Assembly: GCA_034509425.1 (NCBI GenBank)
Contig: JAVTVJ010000559.1
Coordinates: 1 to 64,000 of the forward strand
Origin: Eopsaltria australis
Lineage: Eukaryota > Chordata > Aves > Passeriformes > Petroicidae
Reading direction: 5' to 3'
DNA length: 64,000 nucleotides
Shown here in pieces: positions 54,671 to 64,000 of this stretch (its first letter is position 1; every line of letters begins with the position of its first letter). Below the pieces are notes generated by a model, which worked only from the letters and a program-made list of their open reading frames with translations, was not told the DNA's origin and did no database searches. Made by a program: the position numbers and the translations under genes.

Positions 54671-56112
54671 TGTAGTGGTTCGAGTTCACCTACTTGAGTT
54701 TCTGGCCAAATGCCAGCGCACTTAGCAAAATTTACTCCATTTTTACTGTGAGGTAAGGATTGGGAGTAGGCAAAACAGGCTCAAACTTCAAAGACTATAA
54801 AGAAAGTTTATTAATAAACCTAAAAAAGGGAAAAAAACCAAGGAAAACCAGAACAAAACCCTCAGACAACCTCTCCTCCCTCCACCTCTTAATTTCTTTC
54901 CCATTGACCACACACAAAAAGACAACACTTTGACTTTCACTCAGTTTGCCACCTCTGAAATAGTCTTTTCTTAGTTCATTTAGGGAGAGAAGTTTCTCTT
55001 GCTTATACCATGGAATTCTCTACAAGAAAATACAGTTTTTATGGTTTTCAGCCTCACAACCAACAGCTGCTCAGGAAGAAAATCTGCTTGTTGTGGAAGA
55101 TCCCTCCCACTCTAGTAGCCTTCCATCAGTTACTACAATGGGTCATGACAGTCCACGGGGTACCCTTTTAAGGATGAGCAGTTCTATTACAGTAGCAAAG
55201 AACATCCCCTTCTTCTGTTACTGGCAACACAAGTTCTCCAGCATTCCCCAGGGCAAAGGGACAGGTCACAGCTTCTTCTCTGTCTCTGCTCAAACTTCTC
55301 ATCAGGCTGCAATTACTTCAGTGTCTACTTATCTCTACACAGGTGCCTTGGCTCACTGGCTGCAGCTAGAACATCACATCCCCCCTCTGGACCATTTTCT
55401 CACATATTACAGGGAATATATTAGCTTATTCCCAACCATGGTTTCACAAAAGAATTTTCAGCTTCATTATTGAAGCACTTCTCATGCTCCTTTCTCTAGG
55501 TATTGGCTCTGCTTCCTTCACTTAGAGTCTCTATGCTGTATTTCTGTAGGTGTCCTCACTCTTTCCTCTCTCTGTGCAGGGAAGGATGGGTGTCTGGGAG
55601 TTTATTCTGGGCATGGAGAGGGTTAATCTCTCTCTCAGGCCTTGCAATGGTCACGTGGTGTCTGCCCACACTGTCCGAGAACAGCATTCCCGCATCGGAA
55701 CTGAGGGGAAGAAAAGCAAGGGCTCGGCCCTGTCTGGCCGTAGTTGGAATTTATGATCCAGGTGTGTCTAAACCCTGAAGGGCTCAGCTGCAACTCTGCA
55801 ATTCCAAACTCCCCTTCCCCGCCCCCCCCCTCCCCCGCCCAGGGCAGGACAAAGGCCCAGTCTTACTGGGGAAAGAAAGAAGGGGCCTGCTTCTCTCTGA
55901 AAAGCAGGAAGGCCAAGAGGAAGAGACTCAGAGGTCATCTGCTTATGTAGGATTTTTCCTCGAAGGCGGATCAACTTTTAATTGGTTGGCCTACATATCA
56001 ATACTCAAAACTACCTGGTTATTGGTTATGTCTCCCAGGAAGGAAGTTGTATTACTTCCTGTAGCATAGGTCACTTCTGAGATTTTGATCCCTCCTAGGC
56101 CAACCCAGGACA
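54671..56112 (-). mobile_element. Solo LTR of the A/V superfamily
   Basis: Plus-strand start TGTAGTGGTTCGAG, end GCCAACCCAGGACA. Flanks catga and catgg share four of five bases. Its U5 end stops at the position just before the primer-site fossils of family V, so it represents the shorter form. Confidence 0.82.
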
Positions 56113-56250
56113 CATGGGTGCTGTGTGAGTGTCAAGTGTTCTAATAAGTGGTATTGTTCTTCAACAAAGAGGCATTCCCACTGTCGGATCTGCCAAAAGC
56201 ATAAAGAGCAAAAGAACCAAGCAGATGCTGTGGTAGAAGAAATTTTGTGT
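56113..56250 (+). pseudogene. Cysteine-rich frame upstream of env in family D
   Basis: In the frame starting at 56113 the sequence reads CC-x5-C-x5-C, then HCRICQKHKEQ, for 46 codons before a TGA at 56251. Its 5' part is cut by the solo LTR at 54671-56112. The C-x2-C-Q motif, the following charged region and the position just before env resemble the accessory ORF at 11218-11607 in the tRNA-His provirus. After the stop, the frame keeps an acidic, Trp-rich stretch (EIWEIPEERWEQEL), like the acidic Trp-rich tail of that ORF. Homology is suggested, not proven: the two are too diverged to align confidently by eye. Confidence 0.45.
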
Positions 56251-56478
56251 AGGTGACAATTACTGATACCAGAAATATGGGAAATTCCCGAGGAAAGGTG
56301 GGAGCAAGAATTACGCTCATGTGCAGTGTGGTTTGCGAGTAAATGGAACAAATGGTGCAAAGAGAGTAAGACTGGGTTGGCCCCTGCACTTGCCTTAGAC
56401 GTGATCTGGCCACGAGCGGCAACTTCAGAGGGTAAGAGACCAGGGGGTGCATGCTATACTGGGCCTTTGAGTACAACC

Positions 56479-57193
56479 ATGGCGATCATAATTATTGCAT
56501 GTATTTTTGCATGGGTAACCCCTAGCAACGCAAGCCCAGCAAATCCCTGCACCAAGCGCAATTCCCCTATACGATGGAAGCAATGAAGCAGCCGTACCTC
56601 TCATCTGACTTGGCACCAGAAAATGAATAACAAATGCTATTATGAAACATCCTTAGAAACTTGTAATCATGGGAAATTCTCACTATGAATATTTACATTG
56701 AAACTTTCAGAGGGACACCAAGTCAGATTACTGTGTCCAAAGGGACAGTGTGTTTGTTTCATTAAAGCAGGAATGTGAGGCATTTCAGGCAGTGGGGGTG
56801 CACAGGATAGAATTAAAAAGGAACTGATAACAGTCAAGGTATACTCAATATTGCTGCAAGTTTGCTCATGTACCAGTTCAAAGATGGGAAACAACACTAG
56901 AAGCTGGTTGGTGGGATAACTTACTAGGGATAGCATGGTGGAAGAAACTGTTTTTCTTTTTGTGTGTAATTGCTGGATTGGTATTCCTTCCTTGTTTAAT
57001 CCCCTGTTTTATCAGACTAATCACAAGTGTCATCCAAAGTATGCAGGTAATCCCTATGCCTTTAAATTTGGAACAAGCTGCTTCAGGAACAGCACAAAGG
57101 ATAATGGTACTGAAGAAACAAAACAACCCCAAAGACCCCCTTGAAGAAGCCCAGCAAATCTGCAGAGATTTCGAATATAACAATGAGGCTTAA
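56479..57193 (+). pseudogene. env: Family-D env remnant
   Basis: The start near 56479 gives a short hydrophobic signal-like segment (MAIIIIACIFAWV). Stops and frameshifts follow. The last part, 56960-57193, reads CVIAGLVFLPCLIPCFIRLI, a membrane anchor with cysteines at the inner face, then a cytoplasmic tail. The surface subunit, fusion peptide and CX6CC region are missing, so env has lost its middle. The purine tract AAAAGGGGGGAAT and the 3' LTR follow at once. Position and membrane tail identify it as env. Confidence 0.7.
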
Positions 57194-57246
57194 ATCACGA
57201 TTGCAACTCAAGCCAACATAATTGAAAAAAAATAAAAGGGGGGAAT

Positions 57247-57773
57247 TGTAATGAACAAGTAAATGATACATGTTGGCTCTTCGTATATTGTGTAGAAATA
57301 GTGTTATGATAAAATATAGTTAAGTAGAAACAAGATTGTAGTAAAATTATAACCTCGAGATAATTGTGATATATTGAAAAATGTAGTCATAAATATATAG
57401 CTATAAACGTCTGTTGAGTTGGTGAATTGCAGAGCAAAAGAATTTCAAGAGAGACAAGAGAAGATAAGACCATTCGCCCCAATTCACATCTCTCAAATAA
57501 GCCTCTGCCTGACACTGACCAGATACTTGAAGAGGCGCCAAGCCGGTGGGAGGGGGGGCAGAGACCAGGGAGAGAGAGTGTGTGTAGTGAAATTTTTTTT
57601 CAGAGCTTAATGAATATGTAACCATTAAAGAAAGTATTTAACCCATTTGTGAAATGAACAAAAACTGTGCCTCTAGCAGATATGCTATGCACCCAGCACT
57701 GGTTTTGCCTTTGTTCTAATAAATGTTCAGTATTATTCTACTAAAATTTTTGTCCGTGGATCCGTTTTTAACA
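57247..57773 (+). repeat. 3' LTR, family D
   Basis: It starts TGTAATGAACAAG and ends GTTTTTAACA, preceded by a purine tract (57234-57246). Confidence 0.85.
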
Positions 57774-58000
57774 ACCTCAAGATAGTTGTGATGTGTTGAT
57801 AAATGTAGTCATAAATATATAGCTATAAATGTCTTTTGAGTTGGTAAATTGCAGAGCCGAGGATTAAGGCATCTTAAAAGAAACAAAGAAGATAACACCA
57901 GTCACATTCAGGAAATCAGTTAACTCACACCTCCCAAAGCTATATATTAGGCTGAAACCGAAGAAACATCAGAGGAAAAAGAGATTCCTGCCTTCAGTTC

Positions 58001-59657
58001 TGTCGTGGGATAACCTTAGTCGAAAACTCCCGGCACGAAAGAAAGGAGGTGGAGCCGGAAATGAGGTACCCAAAAGGAGGTATTACAGTTTCCGCCTCCA
58101 GAACTCATAAGACCAGGAGAGAACCCGGAGAAGCTCTCTTTTAAATTTCTGGTTCACTGAGGAAAGACTCTCTTTCTCTCCCCTCCGCACGTCTGGTTAG
58201 GTATCCTCAGGCCACGTGGCCTGGGGCTGCCAGCCGGGATAGCGCGGAGGGGGGAGGGGGAGCCCGGGCCAGTCTTTCAGCTCCTCATGGCGGTTCTATG
58301 CGAGAGGGAACCAAATTGGCTCTGCTCAGCTCTGCCCAAGCTGAGAGAGGTTTCATCCTGCTGCCCCTGGCCAAGGAGCCTTACCGACTCCGCCCCCGCC
58401 TGGCCCGGGCCAGGCCAGTTTCCCCACGGTGTGGTGCGGCATGGCGGGAAGAGGGCTTGTGACTGGTCCCATAAAACTTGAACAGGGCCCCCGCTACCCT
58501 GTGGCACAGCTTGGTGAGAGAGAGAGCTCAGCCAGCCCCCTACAGTTTGGACACGGTCACGCCAACCCCTGCAGCTGAGACGCAGCTTGGATGGAGAACA
58601 GCGCAAACAAACTCCTCTCCCTCAGCTCAAATGCTGAGCATACTACACTTGAACAATGCAGGCAGAGGTCATGTGACCATCGCCCGGCTGAAAGACAAAT
58701 TAACTGTTTTCTTTCAATATCAGGATGGGACTTAAGAGCATCCATTTTTTCCCCTCACACAGAAAGAAAAGGAATGAAGACACAACAGGTACAACATAAA
58801 GACTCCAAGTTAATGAATGTAGCAAAGCTTATATTTAGAAGAAGAAGAGATGAGGAGTGCTTTGAGGCTGAAAATTCTCTTGTAAAAACATGTTGATAAA
58901 CTCGACTATAATATACCCTGTAATATATGAACAATGGTCTAAAAGGGGTGAAAAAACAGGGGATGTAATGTTCTAGGCATAAGCAGTGGGCTAAGACTCT
59001 TGTGTATAAGAATTCCTTGCCCCAGGAATAATAGAAGACTTGTGTTGCCAATAAGGAGAAAAGGGGATTTCGTTGCCGCTGTAATAGAAATGTTCATCCT
59101 CAAAAAAGTACCTCAATGACCATCCTATGTCCATTTGTAGTAGCCCTGGGAAACCTACTGAAGTGGGAAGGGTTCCAAAAAAGCAAATCTTTTCCTTCGG
59201 GGGATTGCTTACTAGGAGGCTGACAACCATAGGAACTGTGTTTCCTATGGAGAATCAACATAATAGACCAAGAGAAAACTTCTTTCCCTACATGAACTAA
59301 GAAAAGAACTTTTTCCAGAGGTGATATTTAACTACAGGTCAAAGTGTTGCCTTTTGTATGGTCAGTGGGAAAGAAATGAAGGGGGTGGGGGGGGCGGTGG
59401 GAAGGTGTTCTAAAGGTTTTGTTCTGATTCCTGATTATTATTATTCCTCTTTTAAGTCTGTTAATAAATTCTTTTTTATATATTCCTTAAAGTATAAGCC
59501 TGCTTTGCCTACTATTAGTCCTTATCTCACAACAAAAATCAAGTGATTTTGGTAAGTGCACTGGCGTTTAGCCAAAAAACTCAAATAGGTGAATTAAAAC
59601 CGCTACAAATTGGTGTTTCTGCCCAGTTTCAATTCCCCAAACCCCTAAACCACCACA
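58001..59657 (+). mobile_element. Family-V solo LTR with tRNA-Val fossil (1657 bp)
   Basis: It starts TGTCGTGGGATAACC and ends CTAAACCACCACA, flanked by agttc and aattc (one mismatch). Aligns with 20968-24331. It has a CTGTTAATAAATTC poly(A) hexamer context. Its 3' end includes a tRNA-Val primer-site-like stretch at 59611-59636, 21 bp from the LTR end. Confidence 0.8.
59611..59636 (+). other. Fossil tRNA-Val primer site inside the LTR
   Basis: TGGTGTTTCTGCCCAGTTTC matches the complement of the tRNA-Val 3' end, with only CpG-type transitions. It starts 3 bp after an internal CGCTACA, which looks like an older LTR end. Confidence 0.78.
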
Positions 59658-60047
59658 AATTCTGAGACAATCCAGGCACGGAAAGGCATCATGTTGGCGG
59701 GAGGAGGAAGGGACCAGGGAGAGAAGGGGGGTGGGTGCGTGTGAAGTGCAAATTTTCTTCTGAGCTTAATGAATATGTAACAGTTAAAGAAAGTACTTAA
59801 ACACATTGTAAAATTAATGAAAACTGTGCCTCTGGCAAATATTGCGAAGTGCCCAGCACTGTTTTTGCCTTTGTTCTACTAATAAATGTTCAATATTATA
59901 CTAAAATTTTAGCATGTGAACTCATTTTTTACACTGATACTTCTATAACCTGAAGCATAACTTTTGATACCTATATAACCTGATATAAATAACTTTTTAG
60001 ACAATGTAATTGCTAGTATATGGTTAACTAGTTGCTTAATACTGAAT

Positions 60048-60545
60048 TGTCAAAAAAGAGAGAAAAAACTCTCCAGGCGTATGGTTTCAGAAATAGATAA
60101 GTATAGTACTAATGAGAAATTGGCAAGTGCAAAGCCAATTAGCCACAAAACAAAGAATTTAGGCCAGTTAAGACCAGACAGACCAAGGAACACCGTAAGT
60201 GCACTTGCTCCAAAGTTGAAAAGTTCAGATGCGAAGATGACTTTGGAAGCTTTCATCAATGACCCCTGACAGCTCCCGAATTGGGGAGGCGCAAGCGCAG
60301 TGCAAAAGAATTATCTAATAACCGTGAGATCATACTATGTAAATTAGTTCCAGCATGTATGTGATGGTGTTGTAATGACACAGTAACACTAAGCAATACT
60401 TACAGTATAAATATAGCACAGCACTGGACAAAAGGTGGGTGGGTTAGGAGGAGAAATCCCCCTCATCTCCAGCGCTGCAATAAACAAATACCTGCTCTAT
60501 AGGCATCGGTCTATGGGGATTTATTTCCAGCCTACGTTTCGGGCA
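60048..60545 (+). mobile_element. Solo LTR, family J (498 bp)
   Basis: It starts TGTCAAAAAAGAG and ends CGTTTCGGGCA, flanked by tgaat and tcaat (one mismatch). It has CAGTATAAATATAG (TATA box) and CAATAAACAAATACC (poly(A) hexamer). Confidence 0.75.
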
Positions 60546-60791
60546 TCAATGGGAGAAAAATTCACTGAAAAAACCAAACCCAGAACAGTTGCTTCTGCTC
60601 CAAACACCTTCTGTTGCATTGTTTTCCCCAGTACAGATGAGTACAACAGATGAATGTATGTTTTTAAATTTGTAAAGATATAATTTTTAATTATGAACCT
60701 CCCTCTATCCCCAAGACTGGGGAAGGGAGCAGCGTCATTCATGACATAACAAGTCACTGAAGCTTCATGTACACTTCATCATGTACGCATA

Positions 60792-61387
60792 TGTGGTAGT
60801 TTGAAAGCAAATCAGTGAGAGACTCCAAGTCAGAACTACAATTTAATAGAAAAATTAAAATAAATGCAATAGTACAAAAACACTGACAGAGTCAGAATAC
60901 AACCTGACACCCTGTCGGTCAGGGTGTTGGTAGTAGTCCACTTAGAAGGTGGCTGCAGTCCTCTGGGAATGATAGATGTGGTTCTGTTGAAGCAGTGATC
61001 CTGTGAAAGGTGTAGTTCTCCTCTGAAGGTCCAATGGTGCTGTAGAAGGGTCTGGTCTTCCTCTGGGAATCCAGTGGAAAAGCTGACTTGTGGTGTTTCA
61101 AATTCTAGTTTATATCCAGATAGGGATACATTGGTTCCTCCCCCTGGGCGGAGTATCTCACAATGGGATGATGTAGTTTTATCAGTGGGACTCAATGGCC
61201 CATTAACAGAAGATATCCCCCGAAGCCATCAGGGACAGCAAAGAAAAGTGCCCCACCTGGCTCCAACAGCTGGCCCATTAGAGAACATGTCCCGGAGCCA
61301 TCAGGGATGAGCCAGGAACACTGCCCCACCTGGCCTCAACATCCCATGAAGATGGTGATAGAATCCATACCATTGTAACCTAAGACA
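60792..61387 (-). mobile_element. Family-E solo LTR (596 bp)
   Basis: Plus-strand start TGTGGTAGTTTGAAAG, end TAACCTAAGACA, flanked by a perfect gcata (60787-60791, 61388-61392). Same family as the split copy at 25689-33587. It has a roughly 75-bp tandem duplication in U3 at about 61193-61340. Confidence 0.9.
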
Positions 61388-61392
61388 GCATA

Positions 61393-61915
61393 TACCTTGG
61401 TGCCCAACTGAATCGCCCAAACTGGGCCTAGAGACACTTCAGAGACAGAGAGAAGTGGATATTTGCTTTATTTGGTGCTCTGGGTGTGGGAGATTGCTCG
61501 TCTGAACACACACACCAGCACTTCCTATAACACAGTATTATGGATAAAATTCATGAATATTCATCGCATTCCTTATGATAGGCATGGTTATACAATTCAC
61601 TTCTTGGAAGTCATTAATATAATTAGCATATGTGCCACACATGCGCTGTTTATCCTGGTGGTTGCACTGAGGAAGGATCCTCTTCTTCCTCGGGGGTCTT
61701 TCTGATGAAGGGTAGTAGTCTTCATCACAATGTACTTTTCACCTTTCTTTCTGGAGCATGCACAGTCCTTTGTGGAATGATTCAGCAGTTTCTGTGCTGG
61801 CTTCAAGCAGATTATTTTCCCTCTTGTCTTGACAAGATTAAGGGAATCCTGCTTCTTAGGTTCTGTAATTAACATTTTCTGTCTCTTAATAGTTAATTGT
61901 GATTACATGAGTTAA
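61393..61915. other. Segment with no recognised feature
   Basis: No coding frame or repeat recognised. Confidence 0.55.
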
Positions 61916-61920
61916 CTATT

Positions 61921-62864
61921 TGTTGGAGTTTGGATCTAGGTTTTTTTTGGGTTTTTTTTTTTTTTTTCTCTTCAGGAATTTTTTCTCCCATGGGTTGCTA
62001 GGGGACTAATGGCTGGGTACTTAAAAGAACAAAAGCACATGGCTAGGGCCTTTCTCCTTGACAGGGCGGGGGGGGGGGGGGGAAAATTTCTCTCATGGAA
62101 GCAGGGAAAACGCAAGATTTGGGGACTGAAAAAAGCAAGGGCGGGAGGAGGGCTCGCTCTCTTGCTTGGGACCCTCAGAGTCAAATGGTTGGAGCTGCTG
62201 TTTGCTGAACCCACGGCCACTGAGAAACCAGCAAGGAGCTGCCCGTCTTTCTGCTGTGAGATTTTCCCACTATCCCATCGACAGCCGAGCTGCCTGCCAC
62301 CAGCCCGTCTCTCCCCTGCTCCTCCGGCGCCGCTCCAAATTTTTTGCTACACTGTAACTGTGCTCCCCCTGCACGCCGGGACCTCCTGATGTCCCAGCTC
62401 GCTGTGTCCAAGGATCCAGCTGCAGCACCTACACCAGCCACCCCCCCCGAGGGTTTGTGAAACACAGGCTCTCCTCCATCCCTCTCTGCCTCGGGCAGCC
62501 GCCATCGCTGTTGTGCTACCTGAGCTCACGCCAGAGTGCCCCCTGCAGCCACGAAGGAACCACCGCACCCGGAGCGCCCCCTGCAGGCTGTGACTGGAAC
62601 TGCACCAAAGAGGAAAGGTGCCTGAGGCTGAGCAGGCTGCCACTGGGTTTCTGGTTCTGTTTGTTGGTTAACACCATAGCTGTTGTTATTTGTTAGCTTT
62701 GTTTTAGATATTAGTAAAGAACTGTTATTCCTATTCCCATATCTTTGCCTGAGAGCCTCTTGATTTCAAATTTATAATAATTCGGAGGGAGAGGGGTTGG
62801 AGTTTCCCATTCCAAGGGAGGCTCCTGCCTTCCTTAGCAGACACCTGTCTTTCAAACCAAGACA
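61921..62864 (+). mobile_element. Family-B solo LTR (944 bp, uninterrupted)
   Basis: It starts TGTTGGAGTTTGG and ends CAAACCAAGACA, flanked by a perfect ctatt (61916-61920, 62865-62869). This is the reference copy for the three interrupted B LTRs in the window. Confidence 0.92.
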
Positions 62865-62869
62865 CTATT

Positions 62870-64000
62870 GATCACCCCTTTCTCACGAGTAAAAATTTTT
62901 TTCAATCATATCCTCTCCTACTATAAAACTTGGCATTGGCAGTTGGTTCCTTCAAATGCTCTCAGATATTATTGAAGAAAAGTTGTTACCATTTTTAATT
63001 TGGAAACCTTTAAAAGGATTTTCACCAAGAAAATCTATACTTTCTCTAACCACCCTTTACATTTCTAGAAAGGGAGCAAAATTCCTTGCTGATGCTGAGG
63101 TCATCAGCTTAGTTATTATTAAGCATATTCCTGCATACAGACTAGAAACTGTTGTGGAAACTCAGGAGCGAAGTTTGTCCATTCACAGACAGATGTTATC
63201 TAAGAAACTCCCTGAACCTTCATCATTGCAATATCTTCCTTATAGGAATTACAATTATTCTTTGGCAAGCAAAAGACATACAAACAAAACTCACTGTAAA
63301 ACCATTTTCCAAATCTATGAAATATCTGCTTGAAGTGATGTATATGAGGTAACAATGAGCTTGGTCAAAACTGATGGGGAGTAGCAAACATAAGACACTA
63401 CCTTTTATTGGTTTTGATGTCATTAAACCTAGGGAGGTAGGTAAGTTTTGTAGCTTATCCAAAAAATATTTCCTACCAATGTATGCAGTTGCCTTATCTC
63501 CTAAATGCATAATTCTACTTATACTGAGTCTGAGTTCAGCTGAATGAAAATAGTACCTCAGGAGTAACTCAAGTTAAAATGGAAGTTTATTTAAAATTAA
63601 TTTTACAGTATGTCCTGGATACAGAGAGGGGACAGAGTTTTAGTGCTGTGTGGGTATGACCAAGTTGTTATTCTACACCAGAAACATCATTGCTGGGGGT
63701 ATGGTTTTGGCAGGAAAAGCCAGATGCCCTCACCAGAAGTTGGCCATTTTCACCTCCCTCTGGAAAGGTGTCAGCATCAACCCCAGTGGACTCAGTCCCT
63801 CTGCCACCTTGCCAGTTCCCCCTTGCGTTTTTCCTCCAGAGTGCGGCTATAGACGATGGTGCTGAAAGGAACAGCGGTGAAAAAGCGAATCAACTGTAGT
63901 GCTTAACTGACAGCACCAATGCGGAGGCTGCCATGGGAAAGGACTGGCAGGGGTGACCCCACAACACATCTGAGTGGTAGAAAGCAGTGCCAGAGGCACC
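62870..64000. other. Right-edge segment with no supported gene
   Basis: A 125-codon plus-strand frame (62956-63333) has no recognisable motif and unremarkable composition. 63570-63990 is less AT-rich and may be a decayed LTR; no ends were found. Confidence 0.5.

Larger units (their letters stand above)
50110..57773 (+). mobile_element. Broken tRNA-Trp-primed provirus, family D
   Basis: LTRs at 50110-50643 and 57247-57773 are related but about 10% different. The left half holds a primer site, a leader with tandem repeats, and remnants of gag and protease. The right half holds a cysteine-rich frame, env tail and purine tract. In between are two solo LTRs and about 1.9 kb with no retroviral coding I can see, so most of pol and of env is gone. 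Outer flanks do not match. It is related to the tRNA-His provirus (similar protease and purine tract plus LTR start). Confidence 0.7.
57774..59933 (+). mobile_element. Second family-D LTR, 5'-truncated, split by a family-V LTR
   Basis: 57774-58000 aligns to family-D LTR from about its position 118 onward (ACCTCAAGATAGTTGTG). 59663-59933 continues with the rest (GGCGGGAGGAGGAAGGGACC..CTAATAAATGTTC) to a TTTTTTACA end. It directly follows the 3' LTR of the provirus, giving two D LTRs in tandem. Confidence 0.75.

Noticed and set aside
62956..63333. 125-codon plus-strand ORF near the right edge
   Set aside because: No recognisable domain, AT-rich flanks and no splice or promoter context. Likely chance.

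Overview
This window reads as a bird genome, probably a songbird. It is an ERV-dense, gene-poor stretch of the kind found on a W chromosome or in heterochromatin. The bird call rests on recognised family resemblance: avian ERVL-like LTRs with tRNA-Lys-type primer sites, an alpharetrovirus-like provirus with a tRNA-Trp primer site and an alpharetroviral-type transmembrane subunit, and passerine-like solo LTRs. The chromosome assignment is inference. I found no host exon, no CRISPR array and no functional RNA gene. Nearly everything I can name is LTR-retroelement DNA, and many insertions are proven by matching target-site duplications (TSDs).

Layout. 1-4088 is a decayed minus-strand ERVL-like provirus (pol fragment, gag remnants, 5' LTR at 3703-4088) running off the left edge and interrupted by a solo LTR (623-2286). 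5111-14357 is the centrepiece: a nearly intact gammaretrovirus-like provirus on the plus strand. It has 549-bp LTRs differing at about three sites, a 4-bp TSD and a tRNA-His primer site. Its gag has one in-frame stop, pol is joined to gag by an amber codon, a 129-codon cysteine-rich ORF lies between pol and env, and env is open. 15332-19895 is a solo LTR carrying a complete minus-strand mini-element with 1.6-kb LTRs, a tRNA-Gly primer site and only about 297 bp of interior. 20199-25252 is a four-deep nest of LTRs. 25689-33587 is another nest: a solo LTR holds a solo alpharetrovirus-like LTR, which holds a provirus of that same family with gag and env but no recognisable pol. 33630-39433 is an internally deleted ERVL-like provirus with a further solo LTR in its 5' LTR.

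40223-44115 holds a family of minus-strand LTRs, again nested. 45538-50109 contains solo LTRs, one of which carries two old primer-binding sites (tRNA-His and tRNA-Val) inside its U5 end. 50110-57773 is a broken tRNA-Trp-primed provirus: LTR, leader, gag and protease remnants at one end; a second cysteine-rich reading frame, env tail and LTR at the other. It is followed by a second truncated copy of its LTR interrupted by another tRNA-Val-fossil LTR. Three more solo LTRs follow at 60048, 60792 and 61921. The intervening segments are AT-rich with no feature I can support.

How it works together: only the 5111-14357 provirus still looks coding-competent over most of its length. Its genes follow the gammaretroviral plan, Gag and Gag-Pol from full-length RNA by stop-codon suppression and Env from spliced RNA, plus an extra cysteine-rich frame whose function I do not know. 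The rest records serial insertion, solo-LTR formation and possible DNA editing. LTR families are given neutral letters here (A, B, D, E, F, G, H, J, V, ERVL). All family assignments come from motifs and alignment by eye, not database searches.
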